Shown one piece after another: positions 48,601 through 57,302 of a stretch of DNA of 64,000 nucleotides; the first letter of the stretch is position 1; every line of letters starts with the position of its first letter. Below the pieces are notes generated by a model. That model saw only the letters and a list, made by a program, of their open reading frames with translations. It ran no database searches and was not told where the DNA came from. The translations under genes and the position numbers were made by a program. Origin of the DNA: Bifidobacterium cebidarum (GTDB lineage Bacteria > Actinomycetota > Actinomycetes > Actinomycetales > Bifidobacteriaceae); the NCBI RefSeq assembly GCF_009193305.1, contig NZ_WBVS01000006.1, positions 62,001-126,000 of the forward strand. The letters are read 5' to 3'.

Positions 48601-50583
48601 GCAGTGATGTACCAGTATGATCAGCCGCAAGCCGAACGCAACGCGCAGCTACTGTCACTTGACCCACAGGTGCTTGAACGGCTGCTCGGTACCACCAATA
48701 TGGCTCAAGTCCTGGATCCTGATGTTATTCGCTCTGTGACACAGGAGCTGGCGGAACGCACGTTCTGGAATGAACTGTCCGAGGATGATATCGCCGGTCG
48801 GATCACTCGATATGCGAAAACCCACGGACCATTCACCACCGGGCAAATCATCGATGATTTACGCATTACTGCGGATGATGCGGTGCACGAATTGGACAGA
48901 CTGGCCAGTGCCGGCGAGCTGCTCAAAGGGCATTTTATTGATGCTGCTGTCTCTTCCTCAGTATCGCTTTCCGATGAAGCGCAATCGCGGCAGATGCAGC
49001 AATCGCAACAGTGGCTGCATAAGGATGTGTTCCGGCGCATCCGCCAACGCTCGTTGGCCAAGGCGCGCAAAACCATCAAACCGGTGGAGCCATCGACCTA
49101 TCAGATGTTCCTACTTGAGAGGCAAGGCATCGGTCCGGTTGGCGGTGAACGATACGAAGGCGCTGATGGGCTGATGCGCGTCATCGAACAGCTGGAAGGC
49201 TTGACGCTACCGGCTGCGCTTTGGGAATCCGCCGTATTCCCGGCCCGCGTGCGCGACTATCAGCCGGCGCTGTTGGACGAGCTGCTGACCTCAGGAGACG
49301 TGGTTTGGGTGGGTTCCAAAGCCGGAGCAACAGGTGCGACGGAAGCAGGGGAAGTCGCTTTCCATCCAGTGGATTCCGTGTTGCTGCCAGTCGAATCACG
49401 TATGGCGGATTCCTTGCCGGGCAACGAGGTTAGTGCCGATGATGATGAGTCGGCCACGATGCCGCAGGCCATTCTTTCAGCGCTTTCGACAGGCGGAGCC
49501 TTCCATGCGCGTCAGTTGATGGATGCCGCCAAACGTGTCTGGAATGAAACCGCCGAACCGGATATCAATCCGGAAACCGGCGAAATCATCCCTCAGGAAT
49601 GGAGCGATCAGCAGTTCAAAGAGGCATTGTGGAGTCTGGTCTGGCAAGGGATGGTCACCAATTCGAGTTTCACACCTGTGAGGTCGCTGGCTGCAAGCTC
49701 TGCCGTGCAGGGAAGCAGACGTAAATCCACGGTTTCTCGGCGGCGGGGAAGAGTCATGCCGATTCGTCGCGCGACTACGGATATGACCTTGTCCGGGTTA
49801 TGGTCGCTGACGGCTGCAGTCATGGATAATGATGAGGTTGATGCTGATACGCGTTCGTCGGACACCATGCAGTCCATGCAAGCCAAACGCGCGCTCGCCA
49901 CGGTGGAAGTGCTGCTGGATCGTTACGGCGTTATCGCACAACCGCTGGTGGATCAGGAACATGTGCCGGGCGGCTATTCAGCGCTGTATCCGCTATTGAA
50001 GCGCATGGAGGAACATGGCCGGCTGATACGAGGCATGTTCGTGCGCGGGTTCGGTGCCGCGCAGTTCGCCGAGCGGGAGACTGTGGACGCATTACGTCAC
50101 CCATTGGAAAGCCGTGAACAGACTGTGGTGGCATTGAGCGTGTTGGATCCCGCGAATCTGAGCGGCACGGCCGTCGTCTGGCCTCGAGTCAGCGGCGACG
50201 CTATCAAACCCACGCGCCGAGCTGGTTCGCTGGTGGTCTTGGGCTCGCAAGGGCCATTGTTGTATGCCACGGTGAAATCCAAACATCTGACGGTATTCCA
50301 ATCACACGTTCAGAACGATGCTGTTGCTGTTGATGCTGCCGATACCGGTGCTGACAATCATGCAGCGGAAACGGCGGATGGAAATGATTCAAGGATTCCG
50401 GCCGAAATCATGATGCGTAAAGCCGTCACCGAACTGGCGTATGCATTGCAGCGTGACGGTTCCGGACCGGTAACCTTCAGCGACGTGAACGGCGAACCAT
50501 TGAATGCTCGTCATCCCCTCGCCCGCACGCTCCACCAAGCCGGCTTCGTGCCAGTGCCTCAGGGTATGCGGCTGTACCAGTAG
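45646..50583 (+). CDS. lhr: Lhr-family ATP-dependent DNA helicase
   Basis: A 1645-residue superfamily-2 helicase, by far the largest gene in the window. Motif I is [12 protein letters not shown], the DEAD box is VDEIHAM, motif III is GLSATVN, and motifs V-VI are [42 protein letters not shown]. After the Lhr core (about 900 residues) comes the long C-terminal region typical of actinobacterial Lhr. Acidic inserts occur at about 205-225. The ATG at 45646 is supported by a TAGTCT -10-like box just upstream. Lhr acts on RNA-DNA hybrids in repair. Confidence 0.93.
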   Translation: [1645 protein letters not shown]

Positions 50584-50620
50584 CATCGCGAAAAACGTGG
50601 TGCCTGAGAGAAAAAAGAAG

Positions 50621-50661
50621 CAGGTCTGTCTTTCCGTAGATACAATCGGAAGACAGACCTG
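50621..50661 (-). terminator. Terminator of the iron alcohol dehydrogenase gene
   Basis: CAGGTCTGTCTTTCCG pairs with CGGAAGACAGACCTG (one bulged base). On the minus strand it runs into CTTCTTTTTTCTC, so it serves the dehydrogenase gene; it may also stop the helicase transcript. Confidence 0.75.
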
Positions 50662-50695
50662 TACTTGTAAGGCTTATGTGACTGAGGGTTGCGGC

Positions 50696-51835
50696 CTAGT
50701 ACAGCTCTTCAAAGATCTTGCGCACGCGGGCGGCGTCAAGCGGCACGAAATTGTTGCGCATCAGTCGCGCCTGCGTGGTCATCACACGTTCGGTGAACTC
50801 CGGCAGATCCTCGCGCGTCACACCATACTCGTGTAACGCCTTCTTCGGCAGCAGCTGGTTGATGAGCGCCTCCAGCTCGTCATACACATTGGCCACATCG
50901 CAGTCGAGCAGATCGGCGAGCACTGCGTTCAGCTTGGCGATTTCGCCATCCGACTTGATCTCCATGTAGTTGCGCAGCACGCCGGTGAACATTGCATAGT
51001 TCGATTCGCCGTGCGGCACATGATATTTGCCGCCCAGCTGATAGCTCAGCGCGTGCACGGCTGCGCAACCGCCGGTGTCGAAGCTGATGCCCGCGTAGTC
51101 GGAGGCGATGAGGAAGTCGTTCATCAGTTCGTTTCGCTTGGCGCGGCGCTCGCTGCTGCCGATCGGTCCCGCGGCGACGATGGCCTTGTAGCCGTTGACG
51201 ATCATCTTCATGGCTTCGTAGCCGAACAGACGCGTGTATGGCGTGGAGTTAGGGGAGAGCGTGGATTCGACCGAATGCACGAGCGCATCCAGCGAGCTCG
51301 TCATAAAGACGTGATCCGGCAGACCGTAGAGCAGTTCGGGGATGAGCACGGCATGGTCGGCGAACATCTCCGGTCCGGCGATGCCCGCCTTGCAGCCGAG
51401 GCGCGTGCGGTTGATGGCAGCGATTTCGGTGACCTCGCTGCCGGTGCCGCAGGTGGTGGGCACTAGTACAAGACCGACCTTGCGCTTGAAATCCGGCAGA
51501 TGGTCAATCACATCATCGATGCTGGCGCCACCGGCCACGGCTACGATCTTCGACATATCCATCACCGCGCCGCCGCCGATGGCGACGATACGGTTGTACT
51601 CGAACTGGCCGGCATCCTGGATGATGGCGTCGATCATCACGTCGGTCGGTTCCTGATTGCCGTATTTGTTCACCAACAGCACGTTCGCGCCGTTGAGGTA
51701 AGGCTTCAGGAACTGGTCATGAATCATGCCGATGCTGACCACCAAGTCATCGGGTCCAAGTTCGAACGCTTCGGCAAACTCCTTGACCGTGGCGAACTGG
51801 TAGATGTCTTTGGGTCCTACGGTAAGCATCTTCAT
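50696..51835 (-). CDS. Iron-containing alcohol dehydrogenase (4-hydroxybutyrate dehydrogenase-like)
   Basis: A 379-residue group III alcohol dehydrogenase. IVAIGGGAVMDMSKIVA is the NAD(P) loop, VPTTCGTGSEVTEIAAI the conserved family block, and the metal ligands are in SSLDALVHSVE (Asp, His) and AAVHALSYQLGGKYHVPHGESNYAMF (two His). It reversibly reduces an aldehyde such as succinic semialdehyde or lactaldehyde; the substrate is not certain. GGAGG precedes the ATG by eight bases. It stands alone with its own terminator. Confidence 0.9.
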   Translation of the reverse strand: MKMLTVGPKDIYQFATVKEFAEAFELGPDDLVVSIGMIHDQFLKPYLNGANVLLVNKYGNQEPTDVMIDAIIQDAGQFEYNRIVAIGGGAVMDMSKIVAVAGGASIDDVIDHLPDFKRKVGLVLVPTTCGTGSEVTEIAAINRTRLGCKAGIAGPEMFADHAVLIPELLYGLPDHVFMTSSLDALVHSVESTLSPNSTPYTRLFGYEAMKMIVNGYKAIVAAGPIGSSERRAKRNELMNDFLIASDYAGISFDTGGCAAVHALSYQLGGKYHVPHGESNYAMFTGVLRNYMEIKSDGEIAKLNAVLADLLDCDVANVYDELEALINQLLPKKALHEYGVTREDLPEFTERVMTTQARLMRNNFVPLDAARVRKIFEELY

Positions 51836-51924
51836 GGTGCAATCCTCCGTTGTCTGGATGATGTTCGGATATTGCGCCCGATGCTAACCCCGCTTCATGT
51901 CGGTGATGTTGCTTGTAGTTGTGA

Positions 51925-52323
51925 CTACAGAAGAACAGCAATGATGAGGAAGATGAGGGAAAGAGCCGGCAAAGTGAATTGCTTGACAGCGGCTGTGCAC
52001 TTGTCTGGGCTACCGGTAAACAACACGAGTGCAGCGAGCGCCATGGATACCGTGCCGGCTGCCATCAGTGTAATGCCAACGGTTTGTTGAGTTTGTTGAC
52101 CGAACAAGGTGATTAGTGCGCCGGCTGCAGTCATGATGCCGAAGAAGAGGTTGTAGAAGCCCTGATTGTAGGCCATCTCCTTAGTTGCTTCGGCTTCTTC
52201 GATTGAGGTGATGGAGAAAGTCTTCATGGTGCTCGGTTCAGTCCATCGGAATGATTCCAGAACGAAAATCAGTACATGCAACAGGCCTGCCAGCACTGCG
52301 AAAACGCATGATGCGATAAGCAT
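51925..52323 (-). CDS. DUF1304 membrane protein
   Basis: A 132-residue protein with four hydrophobic helices. LLHVLIFVLESFRWTEP, YNQGFYNLFFGIMTAAGALITLFG and GSPDKCTAAVKQFTLPALSLIFLI are family-typical. Function unknown. GAGAGGAGAG precedes the ATG. It is 89 bp upstream of the dehydrogenase gene on the same strand and may be co-transcribed. Confidence 0.88.
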   Translation of the reverse strand: MLIASCVFAVLAGLLHVLIFVLESFRWTEPSTMKTFSITSIEEAEATKEMAYNQGFYNLFFGIMTAAGALITLFGQQTQQTVGITLMAAGTVSMALAALVLFTGSPDKCTAAVKQFTLPALSLIFLIIAVLL

Positions 52324-52909
52324 AAAATGTCTCTCCTCTCACAACTTGGGACGGCTAAAGTCTAGCAAGCAAAGCGAACTGGATAGCCTGCGATGTACAC
52401 CGGTTATGCCAGCAATCGCGGTTGTGGACAGGAATATCAAGCCCATTGAGGATTTCTCGCCATCAGGTTTATGGCGGCTTCGGGTACTGGATCTTCTAGC
52501 GCTGCCGTAAAAGTGTTGAATGTGTTGGAAGCCGATCGCAAGGTTGTTTCTTTACTGATTTCGTGACGCGCGGCATCAATGAGATGCTGTGTGGTCCATT
52601 GAGAGGCTTTACTATGAACGAGCTTTCTTCGTGTGATTCTGATTCGGCTGTTTGGGATGACTAAGTAACCTTTTGCTAGTTTGAAGGGTCGCTGCGCTGG
52701 TTTCCGTAAGCTTCGTCAGTTGTGTTTTTATGGTAATGACGCCGTTTTGGTGACGTTCGCGAAATTCGTTGATTGCCGTTGATTTTCACTATTCCCCGCG
52801 GTCATTGTGTCCCGGCTGTGTCCACATCGGCGCAGGTGTTCCCCAGTCAAATGAGCCGCAATGACTGAGGAACGGCGACAACCGGCTATGAGACATTCGT
52901 TCAGGGCAC
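52324..52909. other. Gene-poor stretch before the TetR-centred cluster
   Basis: This 586-bp stretch is lower in GC than its neighbours and has no gene I can support. It contains a possible broken small gene at 52471-52664. The rest shows no hairpin, repeat or promoter that I would call. Confidence 0.6.
52471..52664 (+). pseudogene. Possible frameshifted small gene or peptide remnant
   Basis: ATG 52471 opens 31 residues (AAVKVLNVLEADRKVVSLLIS) and stops at 52566. In the +1 frame the sequence continues at once as VTRGINEMLCGPLRGFTMNELSSCDSDSAVWDD to 52664. Together they read like one 65-residue protein with a single-base shift. The last part can also start alone at ATG 52614, which has GAGAGG seven bases upstream, giving a 16-residue peptide. 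No family is recognised. Confidence 0.25.
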
Positions 52910-53797
52910 TCATGCGAGACGTGATCTGAACGCAGCTTTCCATCGTCCCCTTGTGCGCTCCACATGCAGCGAGATGCCAAACATCGATGCAAGACGTTTG
53001 TCGGTGAGTCCTTCGCCTATCGGTCCGGCGAACGTGATGGTTCCCGGTGTCGTGTTGCCGTCGAGCGTGGCGTAGATGCGCGGATGCGCGTCAAGATATA
53101 TCACGCACTTGTGTTCCGTCATGCGGCCCATCATCGCGATATGGTCGAATCCGGCGGGGATGTCCTCCACCTGATGTGTGACGAGCAGCATCGTGCGGTC
53201 GTCCCGTCGCGAGGCCAATGCCGACAGTTCCCGCAGCACCGTTTCGCGTCCGCCCAGATCGAGACCGGTGGTCGGCTCGTCGAAGATCAGCAGATCCGCC
53301 GGCGAGACGAGCGCGCGGGAGATCATCACCCTCGTACGCTCGCCTTCGGACAGGTTATGCCACCGTTTGCCGGCCAGATATGCGACGCCGAACCGGCGCA
53401 TCATCGCATACGCTTTCTCATACGCCTCGTCGGCCGAATACCCCGATCCCCGTGAAATCCCCGAGGCGACGACCGTGAGCGGATTCATCTCCGGCCCAAC
53501 ACTGCGACCGAACGCCGCCGAGACGGTGACCACACGGGCGCGACGGCGTTCCGGATCCGAGCCCGCGACGGTCCGGCCCCCGAGGACGTGCAGTTCGCCG
53601 ACGTTGGGATAGGTGCGCATCGCGATCATCTCCAGCAGCGTGGATTTCCCCACTCCGTTCGGCCCGAACAGCACCCACCGTCCGCCGGCGGCAATGGTGA
53701 GGTTCACGTCGGCAAGGATCAGTCGCCGATTGCGGTAATAGCCCACCGACCGTGCGCGTACTGCCGCATCATAGGTTGTTCCATCGAGCAGGGTCAT
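52910..53797 (-). CDS. Orphan ABC transporter ATP-binding protein
   Basis: A 295-residue ATPase. VLFGPNGVGKSTLLEMIA is Walker A, LSEGERTRVMISRALVSPADLLIFDEPTTGLDL holds the signature and Walker B, and LLVTHQ the H-loop. A C-terminal extension of about 70 residues follows. No permease of the ABC type is near. The ATG overlaps the stop of the upstream MFS gene (ATGA), so its translation is coupled to that carrier. The single-ATPase domain resembles the ModF/YlmA kind of lone ATPases. The frame is open far upstream, across the MFS gene, but that part is not real. Confidence 0.88.
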   Translation of the reverse strand: MTLLDGTTYDAAVRARSVGYYRNRRLILADVNLTIAAGGRWVLFGPNGVGKSTLLEMIAMRTYPNVGELHVLGGRTVAGSDPERRRARVVTVSAAFGRSVGPEMNPLTVVASGISRGSGYSADEAYEKAYAMMRRFGVAYLAGKRWHNLSEGERTRVMISRALVSPADLLIFDEPTTGLDLGGRETVLRELSALASRRDDRTMLLVTHQVEDIPAGFDHIAMMGRMTEHKCVIYLDAHPRIYATLDGNTTPGTITFAGPIGEGLTDKRLASMFGISLHVERTRGRWKAAFRSRLA

Positions 53798-55044
53798 CGT
53801 TTCACTCCCGTACCCCGTCCGACGATGACGCCGATGGCGGTCTGCGCGACGGCTAGTATGGCCAGCATGATGAGTACCGTGCGCCATCCCGAAGTGATGT
53901 CGTAGAGCGTTCCGGCCAACGTGGGGCCGACCGCGGCGAGCAGGTAGCCGACGCATTGCGCCATGCCCGACAGTTGCGTCGTCTCCTCGGTGGTCGAGGT
54001 CTTCAATCCGATCAGGGAGAGCGCCACGACAAGGGAGCATCCCGAGCCGATGCTGGCGATGACGATCCACAGCAAGTCGAGCTGCGGCGCGAACGCCAGT
54101 CCGAGCGCGCCGATGGCCAACGGCACACTGGCGACGACAACGGCGGCGACCTGGCTGTCGCCTTTCAGCAGCACGGGGATGAGCAGTCCCATGACGATGC
54201 CGACAAGTTGGAACACCGCCAGATGCCAGCCGGTCCGGTCGGCGGGCACGCCGAAGGAGACCTCGATGGTGGGCAGCCAGGTGACGCACACGTAATAGTT
54301 CACGGATTGCAGCCCCATGAACAGAGTGACGGCCCATGCCTCCGGCTTCTTCCACATGGAGACGCGGCGGGACCGGGTCGTCGGGGCCGAACCCCGTCGA
54401 TCGTCGGATCGCGCCTCGACGACGGTTCCCGCACCCACGGCCGTCCTTGGCGCGTTCACCCGCGAACGCCACAGCCACAGCAGCGTGACGGTTCCGGCGG
54501 GAACGGCCCAGATGCCGAGCGTGCCACGCCATCCGATCGCATCGGACAGGGGCAATGTCACGGCCGAAGCAAACGCGGCCATGCCGGTCATACATGCGGA
54601 GTAGATGCCGGTGGCCAGTGATGTGCGACCGGGATAGTCGCGTTTGACTATGGCCGGCACCAGAACGTTGCCCACCGCGATCGAACAGCCGATGACAAGC
54701 GTGCCGACCCACAGTCCGGTGGTGCCGCACGTCGAACGGATCACGATGCCGAGCGTCAGGAACGCCATCGCGACCAGCACGGTACGTTCGATGCCGAGGC
54801 GTTCGGCGATGCGGTGCACCATCGGGGAGACAAGGGCGAACGCGAAGATGGGCAACGAGCCGAGCAGTCCCTGCATCGTCGCATTGAGATGTTCGGACGT
54901 TCCTATTCGAGGCAGCAGCGGGCCGACGGATGTGAGCGGGGCACGCAGGTTCAGTGCGACGACGAAGACCAGCGCGGTCAGGATCGCCGTGACGAATCGC
55001 GATGCCGACGATGGGGTGAGATGACGTTCTGTTGTCTGTTCCAT
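53794..55044 (-). CDS. MFS transporter, CynX/NimT type
   Basis: A 416-residue carrier with 12 helices. VVALNLRAPLTSVGPLLPRI is the hallmark of the cyanate/nitroimidazole permease group; MHRIAERLGIERTVLVAMAFLTLGIVIR and QLSGMAQCVGYLLAAVGPTLAG follow. The loop at about 195-225 is rich in Arg, Ser and Thr. Its stop overlaps the start of the ATPase gene by four bases. It lies 66 bp after the TetR gene on the same strand, so tetR-MFS-ATPase form one operon. Confidence 0.88.
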   Translation of the reverse strand: MEQTTERHLTPSSASRFVTAILTALVFVVALNLRAPLTSVGPLLPRIGTSEHLNATMQGLLGSLPIFAFALVSPMVHRIAERLGIERTVLVAMAFLTLGIVIRSTCGTTGLWVGTLVIGCSIAVGNVLVPAIVKRDYPGRTSLATGIYSACMTGMAAFASAVTLPLSDAIGWRGTLGIWAVPAGTVTLLWLWRSRVNAPRTAVGAGTVVEARSDDRRGSAPTTRSRRVSMWKKPEAWAVTLFMGLQSVNYYVCVTWLPTIEVSFGVPADRTGWHLAVFQLVGIVMGLLIPVLLKGDSQVAAVVVASVPLAIGALGLAFAPQLDLLWIVIASIGSGCSLVVALSLIGLKTSTTEETTQLSGMAQCVGYLLAAVGPTLAGTLYDITSGWRTVLIMLAILAVAQTAIGVIVGRGTGVKR

Positions 55045-55110
55045 GATGATCGATAGATGAGTGATGGGTATCTGTGTGATGATGAAGTTGATTCGTACAA
55101 GGGTCGTTCG

Positions 55111-55656
55111 TTATCGTCCGTCGGGGATCCGAGCGGCGATGGCGTTGAGGTTCTCGGCGACCGCCGCGATGATCTCGTCGTCGCTTTGCCCGCCCTCCAA
55201 CTTGAGCAGTCCGAGCGAGTGGAGCGCACCGGCTATGGAGAAGACGGCGGCGATGCGCTCGTGCTCATTCGCCGCTCGGGCGGAATACCGTTCGACGAGC
55301 GTCGCTTCGATTTTGCGGAACATGGCTTCGGGACGGTCCTCGAACAGGATGCGCAGATCATCGATCTGGCTGTCGATGGCCGGTCTCCAGCCGTTGAGGA
55401 ACGCGAGTGGATCGGACAGGATCTTGTCCTTGGCGGGGTAATGCTCCAGCATCGCGTCGATGGTCTCGTCCTCGAGTTTGTCGTTGAGGTCGTAGACGTC
55501 GAGGTAATGCTTGTAGAACGTGCTCGGGTTGACGAGAGCAAGGTCGCAGATGTCCTTGACTTTGACCTTTGAGACCGGAACTCCCGATGCCCGCAGGCGC
55601 AGAAACGCCTCGCGGATCGCCTTGCGGGTCTTGATGATGCGCAGATCGGTCACCAT
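55111..55656 (-). CDS. TetR/AcrR-family transcriptional regulator
   Basis: A 181-residue protein. IIKTRKAIREAFLRLRASGVPVSKVKVKDICDLALVNPSTFYKHYLDVYDLNDKLED is the TetR helix-turn-helix, with the recognition part VNPSTFYKHY. The ligand domain is all-helical and of the TetR_C type seen with drug exporters. AAAGGGG precedes the ATG. Upstream, at 55712-55743, lies a perfect 14-bp inverted repeat that is the likely operator for both this operon and the divergent exporter. Confidence 0.9.
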   Translation of the reverse strand: MVTDLRIIKTRKAIREAFLRLRASGVPVSKVKVKDICDLALVNPSTFYKHYLDVYDLNDKLEDETIDAMLEHYPAKDKILSDPLAFLNGWRPAIDSQIDDLRILFEDRPEAMFRKIEATLVERYSARAANEHERIAAVFSIAGALHSLGLLKLEGGQSDDEIIAAVAENLNAIAARIPDGR

Positions 55657-55711
55657 GTCCCCTTTCGTTTGTCGGTAGCGTCCATCCCCTCACCGGCTTG
55701 TAAGCCGCGTG

Positions 55712-55743
55712 TTATGCAATGATTCAGTCGAATCATTGCATAA
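55712..55743. promoter_or_regulatory. TetR operator in the divergent promoter region
   Basis: TTATGCAATGATTC (55712-55725) and GAATCATTGCATAA (55730-55743) are perfect inverted copies with four bases between them. A second shorter palindrome, CGGCTT-GT-AAGCCG, lies at 55694-55707 and GTTGA-ATAA-TCAAC at 55804-55817. Confidence 0.75.
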
Positions 55744-55842
55744 GCGAAGAATGTCGCATATCGGTGGTTGCCATCCATTGCGTTTCGATAATAATTGATG
55801 CTCGTTGAATAATCAACAACTATTGCTTATCGGAGTGTTATT

Positions 55843-57255
55843 GTGAAACTTGGCATCAACAGGAAACAATGGATCATGGTCATCGTGCTGCTCATGGGCA
55901 CACTGCTGGCCGTGCTCAACATGTCGGTGGTCACGCCGGCATTGCCGTCCATCATGAAGGACCTCGGCGTGGATTCCACCACCGTGCAGTGGCTGTCCAG
56001 CGGCTACTCGCTGGTCGAGGCGATGGTCATCCCGCTCGCCGCGTTCCTCATGGGACGCTTCTCCACCCGCAGGCTGTTCATCGGCTGCATCTCATTGTTT
56101 GCGGCCGGCAGCCTCGTCGCCGCATTCGCGCCGACATTCCCCCTGCTCATGGTCGGCCGGGTGCTGCAGGCCCTGTGCACCGGCGCGATCATGCCGATGG
56201 TCACCGCAGTGATCCTGCTCGTGTTCCCCAAGGAAAGCCGAGGCACGGCAATGGGAATCACCGGACTGGTCGTCGGCTTCGCGCCGGCGCTCGGCCCGTC
56301 CGTCTCCGGCGTGATCATCGACTCGTTCGGCTGGCGCACGCTGTTCGTCATCATGGCGGTCGTCTCGCTGATCGTCATCGCGTTGGCCGCCGTCTACCTG
56401 CGCAACTTCGACGGCTTCCAGCCGGGCGCGTTCGACCCCGTCTCCGTGCTGCTTTCCTCGATCGGTCTGGCATGCCTGCTGTACGGGCTGTCCACGTTCA
56501 CGTCCACCAGCAACATGGTGCTCACCGTCCTGCTGATCGTCATCGGCGTGCTGCTCGTCGCCGTGTTCGTGCGTCGACAGCTCAAGGCGAAGGAGCCGAT
56601 GCTGCGCGTCGGCATCCTCGCCAACCGCACCTATGCACATTCGGTGATCATCGTGGCATGCATGCAGGCCGCCCTCATGGGCTGCAACGTCATGGTGCCG
56701 ATGTTCATCCAGACCGTACTCGGCGCATCCGCCACCGCCAGCGGGCTCGCCATGCTTCCCGGCGCCCTCATCGGCGCATGCTGCGGTATCGTCTCGGGCC
56801 GCCTGTTCGACAAATACGGCATCCGCAAGGTCGCCCTGCCCGGCCTGACGGTCATGACCATCGGCGGCGTGCTCATGGCGCTGCTCGGCGCAGACGCCTC
56901 GGTCGTCCTCACGGCATGCGCCTACACCGTGCTCTACGCGGGACTCATGTTCGCCATGACCCCGGTGAACACCTGGGGCATCAACGCGCTCGACAACGAA
57001 AACATCGGACACGCGCAGAGCGTGACCAACACCGTCGGACAGATCGCCTCCTCGATGGGCACCGCCCTCATCGTATCCATCTCCGCGCTGTCCGCCACCC
57101 TCGCTCCCACCGCCACCGAACACGCGCAATCCATACTCGGCTCGACGCTGGCGTTCGTCGCCATCGCGGTCATCCTCGCGGCCGCCCTCATCACGGCGCT
57201 TCTGACGACGCGGACGCGCCGGGGCGCGACGAAACGGATCCTCGCCGGACAGTGA
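55843..57255 (+). CDS. MFS exporter of the DHA2 (14-helix) type
   Basis: A 470-residue drug/proton antiporter-like protein starting at GTG. VVTPALPSIMKDLGVDSTTVQWLSSGYSLVEAMVIPLAAFLMGRFSTRRLF is the DHA2 signature region (helices 1-3), and GMGITGLVVGFAPALGPSVSGVIID-like sequence forms motif C. It is divergent from the TetR gene over the palindromic operator, as in many efflux loci. Codon third positions are strongly C-rich compared with the genes before 52 kb. The lipocalin-like gene starts 47 bp after its stop. Confidence 0.88.
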   Translation: MKLGINRKQWIMVIVLLMGTLLAVLNMSVVTPALPSIMKDLGVDSTTVQWLSSGYSLVEAMVIPLAAFLMGRFSTRRLFIGCISLFAAGSLVAAFAPTFPLLMVGRVLQALCTGAIMPMVTAVILLVFPKESRGTAMGITGLVVGFAPALGPSVSGVIIDSFGWRTLFVIMAVVSLIVIALAAVYLRNFDGFQPGAFDPVSVLLSSIGLACLLYGLSTFTSTSNMVLTVLLIVIGVLLVAVFVRRQLKAKEPMLRVGILANRTYAHSVIIVACMQAALMGCNVMVPMFIQTVLGASATASGLAMLPGALIGACCGIVSGRLFDKYGIRKVALPGLTVMTIGGVLMALLGADASVVLTACAYTVLYAGLMFAMTPVNTWGINALDNENIGHAQSVTNTVGQIASSMGTALIVSISALSATLAPTATEHAQSILGSTLAFVAIAVILAAALITALLTTRTRRGATKRILAGQ

Positions 57256-57302
57256 CCGGACCGACAACGCAACAACAGACACGCAACCAGACGAAACGAG
57301 AC

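Noticed and set aside
53798-54730. N-terminal extension of the ABC ATPase
   Set aside because: It lies in a shifted frame of the MFS gene; the ATPase fold begins only after ATG 53797, which overlaps the MFS stop.
55869-57302. Long open frame that would add about 480 residues before the lipocalin-like protein
   Set aside because: It is the shifted frame of the exporter gene, rich in Arg and His and without motifs; the true start is the ATG at 57303.
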